Translations under genes and position numbers: made by a program | Shown here: positions 44,176-53,452 of the stretch, one piece after another | Position numbering within the stretch: the first letter of the stretch is position 1 | Layout of the letters: every line of letters starts with the position of its first letter | Source of the DNA: Streptomyces katrae | GTDB taxonomy: Bacteria > Actinomycetota > Actinomycetes > Streptomycetales > Streptomycetaceae | Direction: 5' to 3' | NCBI RefSeq assembly: GCF_002028425.1 | Contig: NZ_CP020042.1 | Coordinates: 2,852,001-2,916,000 of the forward strand | Length of the DNA: 64,000 nucleotides | Notes under the pieces: model-generated | What the model saw: only the letters and a program-made list of their open reading frames with translations | The model's database searches: none | What the model was told of the DNA's origin: nothing

Positions 44176-45998
44176 ACCTCTCCGCCGACATCGCCCACCT
44201 CACCCCGGAGCTGTGGGCCCGCGCCAACCGCGCCCTGGTCCGCAAGGCCCTGGCGGAGTTCTCCCACGAGCGCCTGCTGACCCCGAAGCCCCTGGGCGAG
44301 GACCTGTACGCCGTCCTCAGCGACGACGGCACGGTCGAGTACCGCTTCCGCGCGGTCCTGCACGCCCTGGACCACTGGGCGGTGGACGAGCGGTCCATCA
44401 CCCGCCACCGCGACGGCACCGAGCTCGCCCTCGACGCCCTGGACTTCCACATAGAGTTCCGGGACGCCCTCGGCCTGAGCGCGGAGGTCCTGCCCGTCTA
44501 CCTGGAGGAGATCTCCTCCACCCTGGCCGGCACCGGCTACAAGTACACCAAGCCGCACACCCCCTCCGCGGTCCTCGCGAAGTCCTCGTTCCAGGACATC
44601 GAGACGGGCATGACCGAGGGCCACCCCTGCTTCGTCGCCAACAACGGCCGCCTGGGCTTCGGCGTGCACGAGTACCGCGCGTACGCCCCCGAGACCGCGA
44701 ACCCGGTCCACCTGGTCTGGGCCGCCGCCCACAAGGACGTCTCCACCTTCACGGCGGGCGCGGGCCTGGACCACGACACGTTCATCCGCGAGGAACTGGG
44801 CGAGGCGGCCGTCTCCGGCTTCGCGGCGAAGCTCACCGCCCTCGGCCTGGACCCGTCGGACTACCACTACTTCCCCATCCACCCCTGGCAGTGGTGGAAC
44901 AAGACGACGGTCACCTTCGCCGCCGAGATCGCCCATCGCCGTCTGGTCCTCCTGGGCGAGGGCGAGGACGCCTACCTCCCCCAGCAGTCGATCCGCACCT
45001 TCTTCAACACGACGACCCCCACCAAGCACTACGTCAAGACGGCCATCTCGGTCCTCAACATGGGCTTCATGCGGGGCCTGTCGGCGGCCTACATGGAGGC
45101 CACCCCGGCCATCAACGACTGGCTCCACCAGCTCATCCAATCGGACGAGACGCTCCGCTCCGTCAACTTCTCGATCATCCGCGAGCGCGCGGCGATCGGC
45201 TACCACCACCGCCAGTACGAACGCGCGACGGACCGCTACTCCCCGTACCGCAAGATGCTGGCCGCCCTGTGGCGCGAGTCGCCGGTGAACTCCCTGCGCG
45301 AGGGTGAGCGCCTGGCCACGATGGCCTCCCTCCTCCACGTGGACGAGGACGGCAAGTCCTTCGTCGGCGCCCTCATCGAGGAATCGGGCCTCACCCCCGC
45401 CGAGTGGCTCCGCCCCTACCTCCGCGCCTACCTGCTCCCCCTCCTGCACTGCTTCTACCAGTACGACCTCGCCTACATGCCGCACGGCGAGAACACGATC
45501 CTGGTGATCAAGGACGGGGTGGTCCAGCGGGCGGTCTTCAAGGACATCGCCGAGGAAATCGTGGTCATGGACCCCGACGCGGTCCTCCCGCCGGCGGTCG
45601 AGCGCATCCGGGCCGACATCCCGGAGGACATGAAGCTGCTGTCCATCTTCACGGACGTCTTCGACTGCTTCTTCCGCTTCCTGAACTCCATCCTGGTGAC
45701 GGAAGGCATCTGCACCGAATCGACGTTCTGGCAGGCGGTGGCGGACTGCGCCCACGACTACCAGCAGTCCCTCCCCGCCCTGGCGGACCGCTTCGCCCGC
45801 TACGACCTCTTCACGCCGGAGTTCCAGCTCTCCTGCCTCAACCGCCTCCAGCTGCGCAACAACAAGCAGATGGTCGACCTGTCCGACCCCTCGGCAGCCC
45901 TCCAACTGATCGGCACCCTCAAAAACCCCCTCACCCCCTTCACCCGCCCCGGCAGCCGTTCCAGCGGCCCACGGTTGCGAACGGCCGTTGTCAGTTGA
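44172..45998 (+). CDS. desD: NIS synthetase DesD (ferrioxamine assembly)
   Basis: ATP-dependent IucA/IucC synthetase of 608 aa that joins and cyclises N-hydroxy-N-succinylcadaverine units to desferrioxamine E or B. Seen: GHPCFVANNGRLGFGV near 155, HPWQWWNK near 238, the ATP region SIRTFFNTTTPTKHYVKTAI near 275, and the C-terminal FhuF-like part with YMPHGENTILVIKDG near 435. ATGA overlap with desC. The last 8 nt overlap the small secreted protein gene on the other strand. Confidence 0.95.
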   Translation: MNLSADIAHLTPELWARANRALVRKALAEFSHERLLTPKPLGEDLYAVLSDDGTVEYRFRAVLHALDHWAVDERSITRHRDGTELALDALDFHIEFRDALGLSAEVLPVYLEEISSTLAGTGYKYTKPHTPSAVLAKSSFQDIETGMTEGHPCFVANNGRLGFGVHEYRAYAPETANPVHLVWAAAHKDVSTFTAGAGLDHDTFIREELGEAAVSGFAAKLTALGLDPSDYHYFPIHPWQWWNKTTVTFAAEIAHRRLVLLGEGEDAYLPQQSIRTFFNTTTPTKHYVKTAISVLNMGFMRGLSAAYMEATPAINDWLHQLIQSDETLRSVNFSIIRERAAIGYHHRQYERATDRYSPYRKMLAALWRESPVNSLREGERLATMASLLHVDEDGKSFVGALIEESGLTPAEWLRPYLRAYLLPLLHCFYQYDLAYMPHGENTILVIKDGVVQRAVFKDIAEEIVVMDPDAVLPPAVERIRADIPEDMKLLSIFTDVFDCFFRFLNSILVTEGICTESTFWQAVADCAHDYQQSLPALADRFARYDLFTPEFQLSCLNRLQLRNNKQMVDLSDPSAALQLIGTLKNPLTPFTRPGSRSSGPRLRTAVVS

Positions 45999-46188
45999 TG
46001 GATTCGCCGTCGTAACTGCCCCCCGCGCAGATCCACCGGCCGGAACCGGGGTCGTACTGCACCGTTCCACCGCCGGCCTTGCAGCCCGGCTCGTCGATAC
46101 CCGGTGCGGCGGCCTGCACGGCGGGCGCCAGGGCGCCGAGAGCGGCCAGGATCACGGCGGCGATGAATGTGAGAAGTCGAGTACGCAT
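45991..46188 (-). CDS. small secreted peptide, two cysteines
   Basis: A 65-aa protein starting MRTRLLTFIAAVILAALGA with a Sec signal peptide cleaved after AQA near residue 26. The mature part of about 38 aa contains CKAGGGTVQYD and WICAGGSYDG, two Cys that could form one disulfide. AGGAG lies 6 nt before the ATG. It overlaps the desD stop by 8 nt, convergent. Unrecognised; similar short secreted peptides are frequent in Streptomyces. Confidence 0.65.
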   Translation of the reverse strand: MRTRLLTFIAAVILAALGALAPAVQAAAPGIDEPGCKAGGGTVQYDPGSGRWICAGGSYDGESIN

Positions 46189-46339
46189 GGGAGCTCCTGT
46201 AAGGACGAGCGACACCACCACGTCATGACCAGCTTCACCCAGGACCGTCTCATGCGCACCAGATGCGTGGAGCCCAGCTGGGGCGGGGCGCGCACCTGCT
46301 CCAGAGGCGCCTTCCCCGAACAGGCGGCAGGCTGGTGCT

Positions 46340-47770
46340 ATGGCGAACCTGCCCGAGGTAACCGTAGGGCCGCCTGATGACCTTGGCTGGCGAAAAGTCT
46401 CGACGAAAGGCAAGTGCGCAGGCAAGGTGCGGTCTCCCGGGGAACTCCGAAGATTTCTGCAACGTGCCGGGCTGAAACCCGAACACCCCGTCCACTGGCT
46501 CGGTGGAGACAGCCTTGTCTGGCCGGACAGAACGGCACAGCGGCGCATAGTGGGCAGCCTCATGTGCATCGGCTTCCTGTTGACCGCCGTACTGCTCCTG
46601 AGAATCGGCTGGATGGACAGCCAGCGCGCCCTGACGTTCGGCGAGCGACTCGCCGGATACTCCGTACTGGCTGCGGGTCTGGTGGAGCTGATCGCCGCAC
46701 TGGCCACTCTCGATTACTGGCACCAGCGGAAGCGGGCCTACTCGGGGCCGCTCCTCATGGCCGGAGTCGGAATCGTCTTCCTCTGCAGCTCCTCGCTCCT
46801 TTTCCTGCAGATCGGCGAGCGTTTCACCGGCTGGTCGGTGATCGGGATCTCCTTCCTCACCGGATCCATTCTGGCCGGGGTCGAGCTCGTCAAGCTCCGG
46901 GCATGGAAGGGGCTTCGCTATCCCGGGCGCATAGCGATCGGCGCGATCGTGCCCGCCCTGCTCGCCGGTATCAACCTGGCGTATACGCAGCTCTACGTAC
47001 CCACCGTGACGGCTCCGCTGATCATGAGTGGCGCCGAATTCAAGGAGGCGAGCCTGGACAGCGCCAGATCGGTACTGCACGTGACGGTCCATGCCTACGT
47101 GAGGAACAACGGCAGCGTTCCCGTCTACATCCTCGGCAGCATCTACTGGGTCCATGGCGGACCGGCCAACGATATCCACCAGACCACGGATCCCAGCTCC
47201 AGCTTTAAATTGATCTACGATGGCGAATTCGTCACCCCGGCAGGGCGTGAACTGGACCCGGGGGAAGAGATATCACAGGACGCGGTCATCGACATCAAGG
47301 ATCCCGACAAACTCAAACTCGACTACGAGATACTCAGGACCCAGACCGAGATATATGCGATCAGGCGGGACAGGATGACACTGCCTCCCGAGTACGGGCA
47401 GTCCCGAAGCTCCATCGAGGCACTCAAGAGGGACAGGAAATGGAGCGCCGGGGAACCCGGGAACGCAATATACAGGGATGAATCCAACATCTCGAACAGC
47501 AGCGAGATCCTCAACATCGCCCGAGGTCGGCAGTCCATTCGCGCGTGGAAGCTGTCCTTCCCGAACTGGTCGCGCATAGAATTGGCCATAACGCCGCCGG
47601 GCGGCAGAATCACCTTCGACCCCCACGACCCCCACTACCGGAAACAGCTCATCGACCGGTACGGCCTCTCGCTGGCACGCGGGTCCATGGACCAGACGCC
47701 CTTCAAGATGCTCCTGGAGAAGGCCCGCGCCGCCGAGAAGCACCCGGCCCCGGAGCAGTCCGGGCAGTGA
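46340..47770 (+). CDS. hypothetical membrane protein, low GC for the region
   Basis: An unrecognised 476-aa protein. Seen: N-terminal region with SPGELRRFLQRAGLKPEHPVHW, then four hydrophobic segments (about residues 70-88, 105-121, 131-149, 155-172) and a fifth near 195 (IAIGAIVPALLAGINLAY). A large C-terminal domain of about 270 aa follows, probably extracytoplasmic, without known motifs. Base composition is clearly below its neighbours: two 60-nt blocks I counted gave 52 and 63% GC, against about 70% around it. ATG 46340 has no strong RBS. Likely acquired by transfer, or under relaxed constraint. Confidence 0.6.
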   Translation: MANLPEVTVGPPDDLGWRKVSTKGKCAGKVRSPGELRRFLQRAGLKPEHPVHWLGGDSLVWPDRTAQRRIVGSLMCIGFLLTAVLLLRIGWMDSQRALTFGERLAGYSVLAAGLVELIAALATLDYWHQRKRAYSGPLLMAGVGIVFLCSSSLLFLQIGERFTGWSVIGISFLTGSILAGVELVKLRAWKGLRYPGRIAIGAIVPALLAGINLAYTQLYVPTVTAPLIMSGAEFKEASLDSARSVLHVTVHAYVRNNGSVPVYILGSIYWVHGGPANDIHQTTDPSSSFKLIYDGEFVTPAGRELDPGEEISQDAVIDIKDPDKLKLDYEILRTQTEIYAIRRDRMTLPPEYGQSRSSIEALKRDRKWSAGEPGNAIYRDESNISNSSEILNIARGRQSIRAWKLSFPNWSRIELAITPPGGRITFDPHDPHYRKQLIDRYGLSLARGSMDQTPFKMLLEKARAAEKHPAPEQSGQ

Positions 47771-47815
47771 CGTGCCGTCAAGCCGGTGGGCACTGGGCCC
47801 GCGAAGGGGCGAGGG

Positions 47816-49444
47816 CTACGGCCACGGCACCTCCGGGGCGCGGTAGTAGGTGATGTCCTGGGCGTCCAGGCGGGGGCCCTGGGACGCCAGGCGCTGGCGG
47901 TGGGTGGTCCAGTTCAGGGCGGCGGGCGGGGACCAGGCGAGTTCCGCGAGGCTGAGGAGGCGGGGGAAGGCCATCAGTTCCCAGTCGGCGCGGGTGGAGA
48001 TGGTCTCCGTCCAGAGGGGGGCCTCCACGCCCAGGACCGCGGATTCGGGGACGTCGGGGAGGTAGGAGCCCGGGTTCCAGGCGTAGGCGCGCTGGGCGGG
48101 GACGTACCCGGCCCACGCCAGGCCCGGGCGGGTCTGCTGGTCGTACTTCATGTCCAGGTAGGCGTGGTCCGCCGGGGAGAGGACCACCCGGTGGCCCGCC
48201 TTGGCGGCCGCGGCCACCGCCGCCTTCTCCGCGGCGGGGGTGCGGTCGTGGCCCCAGTACTGGAGGACCGCGCCCGGTGCCGGGCGGGCCGAGGCGAGCT
48301 GGTGCCAGGCCATCACCGTCTTGCCGTGCCGGGCCACCACCGCCTGGGCGCGGTCCATGAACCTGGCGTAGTCCGCCGCCGGGGTGGAGTGGGCCTCGTC
48401 GCCGCCGATGTGGAGGTAGGGGCCGGGGGTGAGGGCGGCGAGTTCACCGAGGACGTCGTCGATGAACTCGTACGTGCGCTCCTTGCCCACGCACAGCGAG
48501 CTGAAGCCGACCTTGACGCCGGTGTAGCGCGCGGGCGCCTTGCCGTCGCAGGTCAGCTCGCCGTAGGCGGCCTGGGCGGCGTTGACGTGGCCCGGCATGT
48601 CGATCTCCGGGACGAGGGTGACGTAGCGGTCCGCCGCGTAGGCGACCAGTTCGCGGTAGTCGTCCTTGGACCAGGAGCCGCCGGGCCCGCCGCCCACCTC
48701 GCTCGCGCCGCCGTACTCGGCGAGCCGGGGCCAGGAGTCGACGGCGATCCGCCAGCCCTGGTCGTCGGTGAGGTGCACGTGCAGGGTGTTGATCTTGTAC
48801 TGGGCGAGCTGGTCGACGTACCGCTCCACCTGCTCGACCGGGAAGTGGTGCCGGGCGACGTCGATCATGGCACCGCGGTAGGCGAAGCGCGGGGTGTCCG
48901 TCACCGTCCCGCCCGGGACCGTCCCCGCGCCCCGTGCCGGCAGCAGCTGCCGCAGCGTCTGGCCCGCGTGGAAGAGACCGGCCGGGGTGCGGGCGGTGAG
49001 GGTGACGCCCGTGGCGGTGGTCCGGAGCCGGTAGCCCTCCTCGCCCAGGTCCGCCGCGCCGCCGTCCAGCCGCAGCCTCACCCCGTCGCCGCCACCGTCC
49101 TCACCGCCCGACCCGCCCGACCCGCCCGGCCCGCCCGGCCCGTCCACCACCGGCAGCGGCAGCCCGGTCGGCCCGCGCAGCTGCTCCGCGAGGAGCTCGC
49201 CGATCCGCCGGACCTCCTCAGGGGCGCCCGGCCCTCCCGTACGGATGACCGTGCCCGCCCCGAAGGCGTAGCCGGGCCCCTCGGCGCGCACGGCCGCCGG
49301 CGCCGGCAGGAGCCGCTGGTACGGGGTGAGAACGGCGGCGGCGGCCGGCTTGGCGTCGTCCCCGTGGGCGGCGGTGCAGGCGGCGGAGGGCCAGACGGCG
49401 GCCAGGGCCACGAGGGTGCCGAGCGTGCGGCGCAGGACTCTCAT
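47816..49444 (-). CDS. GH20 beta-N-acetylhexosaminidase (lipoprotein)
   Basis: A 542-aa glycoside hydrolase family 20 enzyme that removes terminal GlcNAc from chitooligosaccharides. Seen: lipobox PSAAC near residue 24; the N-terminal GH20b domain; a Gly/Ser linker (PGGPGGSGGSGGEDGG near 110); RFAYRGAMIDVARHHF near 190; and the catalytic Asp-Glu pair HIGGDEAH near 345 (substrate-assisted mechanism). ATG 49442-49444 starts the signal peptide; the frame is open to 49585. It is 64 nt from the divergent DUF4429-like gene. Lipid anchoring would keep the enzyme on the cell surface. Confidence 0.9.
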   Translation of the reverse strand: MRVLRRTLGTLVALAAVWPSAACTAAHGDDAKPAAAAVLTPYQRLLPAPAAVRAEGPGYAFGAGTVIRTGGPGAPEEVRRIGELLAEQLRGPTGLPLPVVDGPGGPGGSGGSGGEDGGGDGVRLRLDGGAADLGEEGYRLRTTATGVTLTARTPAGLFHAGQTLRQLLPARGAGTVPGGTVTDTPRFAYRGAMIDVARHHFPVEQVERYVDQLAQYKINTLHVHLTDDQGWRIAVDSWPRLAEYGGASEVGGGPGGSWSKDDYRELVAYAADRYVTLVPEIDMPGHVNAAQAAYGELTCDGKAPARYTGVKVGFSSLCVGKERTYEFIDDVLGELAALTPGPYLHIGGDEAHSTPAADYARFMDRAQAVVARHGKTVMAWHQLASARPAPGAVLQYWGHDRTPAAEKAAVAAAAKAGHRVVLSPADHAYLDMKYDQQTRPGLAWAGYVPAQRAYAWNPGSYLPDVPESAVLGVEAPLWTETISTRADWELMAFPRLLSLAELAWSPPAALNWTTHRQRLASQGPRLDAQDITYYRAPEVPWP

Positions 49445-49508
49445 GCGCCCAGGTATAGGCCAAACGGCCTCCAGCCGGACCCCGTGGACCCGATGGGAGA
49501 ATCCCCGG

Positions 49509-50399
49509 ATGGCGGAAATCATCCAGAAGGACGGTACTTGGACCTTCGACGGGGACACGGTGCGCATCGTGCCGGGCCGCGACAAGGGGGTGGGGCTGCT
49601 GCGGCAGCAGCTCGGTGAGGTGGTCGTGCCGCTGCGCGCGATCGGGGGGATCAGTTACGAGCCGGGCCGCAAGTCGGGGCGGCTGCGGCTGCGCCTGCGG
49701 GACGGCGCGGACCCGCTGCTCCAGGTGACCGGCGGACGGCTGCCGGAGTCCTCGGACCCGTACCGGCTGGGCGTGGAGCCGGACCGGACCGGGGTGGCGG
49801 AGTACTTCGTCGACGAGGTGCGCAGCGCCCTGCTGCTGGAGCAGGTGGATCCCGGCCCGTCGGACGCCTATCTGCTGCCGGGCCCGGCGGTGCCGATCTC
49901 GGTCGGCGCGGGCGACGGGACGGCCTCCTTCGACGGCGACCGGGTGGTGCTGGACTGGAACTGGACCACCGAGGAGGCGAAGGCCTCGGGCGGTCCGCGC
50001 GAGTTCCGGGTCGCGGACGTGCGGACGGTGGAATGGACCCCCTCGAAGGGGCTGGAGAACGGCTGGCTTCGGTTCACTCTCACGGGTGCCCCGCCGGCCC
50101 CCGCGCCCAAGTACGACCCGCACACGGTGGAGCTCTTCGGCTTCAAGAAGGACCCGCTGATGGCCCTGGTCGCGGCGGCGGTGGCGGTACGGATGCCGCA
50201 CCCGGCGGCCCCGGCTCCGCAGGTCCCCGCCCCCGCCCCCGTCCCCCTGGCGGAGGCGGCCCCGGCCCTGGCGGGCGAGCCGGCGGACCACGACACCCTG
50301 CTGCGGCGTCTGCGCGAGCTGGGGGAGCTGCACCAGAGCGGGGTCCTCACCGCGGACGAGTTCACGGCGGCGAAGGCCGCCATTCTGGGCGGTTTCTAA
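49509..50399 (+). CDS. DUF4429 domain-containing protein with SHOCT tail
   Basis: A 296-aa protein with two related beta-rich repeats (WTFDGDTVRIVPGRD near 11 and ASFDGDRVVLDWNW near 140), the pattern of DUF4429. A Pro/Ala linker and a short SHOCT-like C-terminal helix pair follow (LLRRLRELGELHQSGVLTADEFTAAKAAIL). SHOCT tails are usually involved in oligomerisation. ATG 49509 is used. Function unknown. Divergent from the hexosaminidase. Confidence 0.8.
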   Translation: MAEIIQKDGTWTFDGDTVRIVPGRDKGVGLLRQQLGEVVVPLRAIGGISYEPGRKSGRLRLRLRDGADPLLQVTGGRLPESSDPYRLGVEPDRTGVAEYFVDEVRSALLLEQVDPGPSDAYLLPGPAVPISVGAGDGTASFDGDRVVLDWNWTTEEAKASGGPREFRVADVRTVEWTPSKGLENGWLRFTLTGAPPAPAPKYDPHTVELFGFKKDPLMALVAAAVAVRMPHPAAPAPQVPAPAPVPLAEAAPALAGEPADHDTLLRRLRELGELHQSGVLTADEFTAAKAAILGGF

Positions 50400-50443
50400 C
50401 CAAACGAGACCGGAATCACCTATTCCTTGGTCCAGACCAGCAT

Positions 50444-50473
50444 GATCCTGCCCGATTCCGGGCAGGATCTTTG
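50444..50473 (+). terminator. intrinsic terminator after the DUF4429 gene
   Basis: An 11-bp perfect stem, GATCCTGCCCG at 50444-50454 and CGGGCAGGATC at 50459-50469, loop ATTC, followed by TTTGCGTTT. Confidence 0.85.
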
Positions 50474-50505
50474 CGTTTCTGCCCCTAGGCCGTCAATATC
50501 TACTG

Positions 50506-50781
50506 GTGCTCGACCGCCGACCGTCCCATGACGAACTCGTCGACCACCTGGTACGCACCACCGCGCTGCAGCGCGGCGAGGCCGCCCGGGTGGTGCTCGA
50601 CGTACTCGCGTACTTCGACGAGACGACCGAGGAGTTCGTCCGTCGCCGCCACCGCGAGCTGCAGTCCGGCGGAGCGGTCAACGCGGAGATCTTCGAGCGG
50701 ATCGCGGCGGAACTGCCGCACCGCGCCGTGGCGCCCCCGGAGCTCTCGCTCCGGCAGCTGCGCCGCATCGTCTACGGCTGA
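50506..50781 (+). CDS. conserved hypothetical protein upstream of glmS
   Basis: A 91-aa protein, mostly helical and charged: SHDELVDHLVRTTALQRGEAARVVLDVLAYFDETTEEFVRRRHREL, then PELSLRQLRRIVYG. No motif I can name. GTG 50506 starts just after the terminator of the preceding gene, so this is probably the first gene of the glmS transcript, 92 nt before glmS. The high share of Arg/Glu and the helix pattern suggest a small nucleic-acid or protein-binding factor. Function unknown. Confidence 0.7.
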   Translation: MLDRRPSHDELVDHLVRTTALQRGEAARVVLDVLAYFDETTEEFVRRRHRELQSGGAVNAEIFERIAAELPHRAVAPPELSLRQLRRIVYG

Positions 50782-50873
50782 GACGCCGCATCGTCTCCAG
50801 CCGGGGGCGGGCCCCGCACGGGGCCGGTACGCGTCCGGGCACGGACACCGAACTTCAGGAGGGGCAACACCGT

Positions 50874-52691
50874 ATGTGCGGAATCGTCGGTTACATCGGC
50901 AAGCGTGACGTGGCACCACTGCTGCTGGAAGGCCTCCAGCGGCTCGAATACCGCGGCTACGACTCGGCGGGCATCGTCGTCAACAGCCCGAAGTCGGCAG
51001 CCCTGAAGGTCGTCAAGGCCAAGGGCCGGGTCCGCGACCTGGAGTCCCGCGTCCCCAAGCGCTTCGCCGGCACCACCGGCATCGCCCACACCCGCTGGGC
51101 CACCCACGGCGCGCCGAGCGACATCAACTCGCACCCGCACCTGGACGCCGAGAACAAGGTCGCGGTCGTCCACAACGGCATCGTCGACAACGCCGCCGAG
51201 CTCCGCGCCAAGCTGGAGGCCGACGGTGTGGTCTTCGTCTCCGAGACCGACACCGAGGTGCTCGTCCACCTGATCGCCCGCTCCCAGGCCGTCACCCTGG
51301 AGGAGAAGGTCCGCGAGGCGCTCAAGGTCGTCGAGGGCACCTACGGCATCGCCGTCATGCACGCCGACTTCGCCGACCGCATCGTCGTCGCCCGCAACGG
51401 CTCCCCGGTCGTCCTCGGCATCGGCGAGAAGGAGATGTTCGTCGCCTCGGACGTCGCCGCGCTCGTCGCCCACACCCGCCAGGTCGTCACCCTCGACGAC
51501 GGCGAGATGGCCACCCTCAAGGCCGACGACTTCCGCACGTACACCACCAGCGGCACGACGACCACCGCCACGCCCGAGACCGTGGAGTGGGAGGCCGCCT
51601 CCTACGACATGGGCGGCCACGACACGTACATGCACAAGGAGATCTCCGAGCAGCCCGACGCGGTCGACCGCGTGCTGCGCGGCCGGATCGACGACCGCTT
51701 CTCCACCGTCCACCTGGGCGGCCTGAACCTGGACCCGCGCGAGGCCCGCGGCATCCGCCGGGTCAAGATCCTCGGCTGCGGCACCTCGTACCACGCGGGC
51801 ATGATCGGCGCCGGCCTCATCGAGAGCCTGGCCCGCATCCCCGCCGACGCCGAGCCGGCCTCCGAGTTCCGCTACCGCAACCCGGTCGTGGACCCCGACA
51901 CCCTCTACATCGCCGTCTCCCAGTCCGGTGAGACCTACGACGTGCTCGCGGCGGTGCAGGAGCTCAAGCGCAAGGGCGCCCGCGTCCTCGGCGTGGTCAA
52001 CGTGGTCGGCTCGGCCATCGCCCGCGAGGCCGACGGCGGCGTGTACGTGCACGCCGGCCCCGAGGTCTGCGTCGTGTCCACCAAGTGCTTCACGAACACC
52101 GTCACCGCCTTCGCCCTGCTCGCCCTGCACCTGGGCCGCATCCGCGACCTGTCCGTCGCCGACGGCAAGCGGATCATCGAGGGCCTGCGCAAGCTCCCCG
52201 GCCAGATCCAGGAGATCCTGGAGGGCGAGGAGGACATCAAGAAGCTGGCGGCCGAGTACGCCGAGGCCAAGTCGATGATGTTCATCGGCCGGGTGCGCGG
52301 CTACCCGGTGGCCCTGGAGGCCTCCCTGAAGCTGAAGGAGATCTCCTACATCCACGCCGAGGCCTACCCGGCCTCCGAGCTCAAGCACGGCCCGCTCGCG
52401 CTCATCGAGCCGGCGATGCCGACGGTCGCGATCGTCCCGGACGACGACCTGCTGGAGAAGAACCGCGCGGCGCTGGAGGAGATCAAGGCCCGCAGCGGCC
52501 GGATCCTGGCGGTCGCCCACCGGGTGCAGGAGAAGGCCGACCACACGATCCTCGTCCCGAAGAACGAGGACGAGCTGGACCCGATCCTGATGGGCATCCC
52601 GCTCCAGCTGCTGGCGTACCACACCGCCCTGGCCCTGGGCCGGGACATCGACAAGCCGCGCAACCTGGCGAAGTCGGTCACGGTCGAGTAG
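50874..52691 (+). CDS. glmS: glutamine--fructose-6-phosphate aminotransferase (isomerising)
   Basis: Makes glucosamine-6-phosphate for peptidoglycan. 605 aa. N-terminal Ntn-type glutaminase with the nucleophile Cys right after Met (MCGIVGYIGKRD), RLEYRGYDSAGI near 24 and THTRWATHG near 72. Two SIS sugar-binding domains follow (GCGTSYHAGMIGAGL near 303, SQSGETYDVL near 350), and the C-terminal KSVTVE closes the active site, as in the family. An AGGAGGGG RBS precedes the ATG. No glmS ribozyme-like leader is visible. Some Streptomyces carry a second glmS elsewhere. Confidence 0.96.
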   Translation: MCGIVGYIGKRDVAPLLLEGLQRLEYRGYDSAGIVVNSPKSAALKVVKAKGRVRDLESRVPKRFAGTTGIAHTRWATHGAPSDINSHPHLDAENKVAVVHNGIVDNAAELRAKLEADGVVFVSETDTEVLVHLIARSQAVTLEEKVREALKVVEGTYGIAVMHADFADRIVVARNGSPVVLGIGEKEMFVASDVAALVAHTRQVVTLDDGEMATLKADDFRTYTTSGTTTTATPETVEWEAASYDMGGHDTYMHKEISEQPDAVDRVLRGRIDDRFSTVHLGGLNLDPREARGIRRVKILGCGTSYHAGMIGAGLIESLARIPADAEPASEFRYRNPVVDPDTLYIAVSQSGETYDVLAAVQELKRKGARVLGVVNVVGSAIAREADGGVYVHAGPEVCVVSTKCFTNTVTAFALLALHLGRIRDLSVADGKRIIEGLRKLPGQIQEILEGEEDIKKLAAEYAEAKSMMFIGRVRGYPVALEASLKLKEISYIHAEAYPASELKHGPLALIEPAMPTVAIVPDDDLLEKNRAALEEIKARSGRILAVAHRVQEKADHTILVPKNEDELDPILMGIPLQLLAYHTALALGRDIDKPRNLAKSVTVE

Positions 52692-52722
52692 GACCCGCCA
52701 CAGCACCGCCCGCGGTACGCGA

Positions 52723-52757
52723 CAGGGGCGCCACCGGTAACTCCGGTGGCGCCCCTG
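52723..52757 (+). terminator. intrinsic terminator after glmS
   Basis: A perfect 15-bp stem, CAGGGGCGCCACCGG at 52723-52737 and CCGGTGGCGCCCCTG at 52743-52757, loop TAACT. There is no T-tract. It lies between glmS and the convergent SatP-like gene. Confidence 0.8.
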
Positions 52758-52785
52758 CCCGTTGCGCCCGCGGTGCGGGCCGGGT

Positions 52786-53355
52786 TCAGCCCGCCGCGAC
52801 CGCTCCCCTTCCGGCCGACTTGCCGAGGGCCATCGGCCAGTGCGCCAGCGTCGCCGTGGCCCCGTACCAGGCCAGCAGGCCGGACACGGCCGCGACCCAG
52901 CCGCCGGCCTTGGCCAGGCCCGCGCTGTCCGCGAAGGCGCCTATGGCCAGCAGGATCAGGGCGAGGGTGAGCAGTCCGTAGACGCCCTGGCCGAACAGAC
53001 CGCTCGCGGCGGCGAGCGTGAGGGTCAGCGCGAGCATCGCGAAGAGGACCAGAAACGTTCCGGCCGCCTCGTCGGACACCGTGGCCCCCGCGCCCTTGGC
53101 CCAGGTGAACCAGAAGATGCCCAGGCCCGCGAACGCGGTGCCGTTGAACCCGTTGCCGCCCCGGTATTCCAGGAGACCGAGGAGGAAGAGGGCCGCGCCG
53201 CCGACGTACATCGCGAGCGACACGGAGTTGGCAGCGGTGACACCGGACAGGACGCCGGTGTGGCCGATACCGAACGCGAGAAGGGTGAGACCCAGGGCGA
53301 TGTTCCCCAGGGTCGAAGTCGAGGCCGTGCTTCCCGCAGAGACACCATTGTCCAC
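52786..53355 (-). CDS. acetate/succinate transporter (GPR1/FUN34/YaaH, SatP family)
   Basis: A 189-aa membrane protein with six hydrophobic segments and the family features NIALGLTLLAFGIGHTGVL near 18, SVSLAMYVGGAALFLLGLLEYRGGNGFNGTAFAGLGIFWFTWA near 45-85 (the G-N-x-F-x-G-T/x-A-F signature), and LLTLALILLAIGAFADS near 130. Family members exchange acetate or succinate with protons. GTG 53353-53355. Single gene. Confidence 0.85.
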   Translation of the reverse strand: MDNGVSAGSTASTSTLGNIALGLTLLAFGIGHTGVLSGVTAANSVSLAMYVGGAALFLLGLLEYRGGNGFNGTAFAGLGIFWFTWAKGAGATVSDEAAGTFLVLFAMLALTLTLAAASGLFGQGVYGLLTLALILLAIGAFADSAGLAKAGGWVAAVSGLLAWYGATATLAHWPMALGKSAGRGAVAAG

Positions 53356-53452
53356 GGCGGGCTCCCTTCGATCTGCAGTTGTTTGCTGCGTCCCAGCAGC
53401 ACTTATCTACCCTTTACGCGGGTTCACAACCGCACAACCGGAATACAGAGGG

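Noticed and set aside
46189..47815. Integrative element around the lower-GC gene
   Set aside because: No integrase, tRNA or direct-repeat attachment sites flank it; only one gene shows different composition.
50782..50873. glmS ribozyme or other riboswitch before glmS
   Set aside because: The 92-nt gap has no ribozyme-like fold and the ribozyme is typical of Firmicutes, not Streptomyces.
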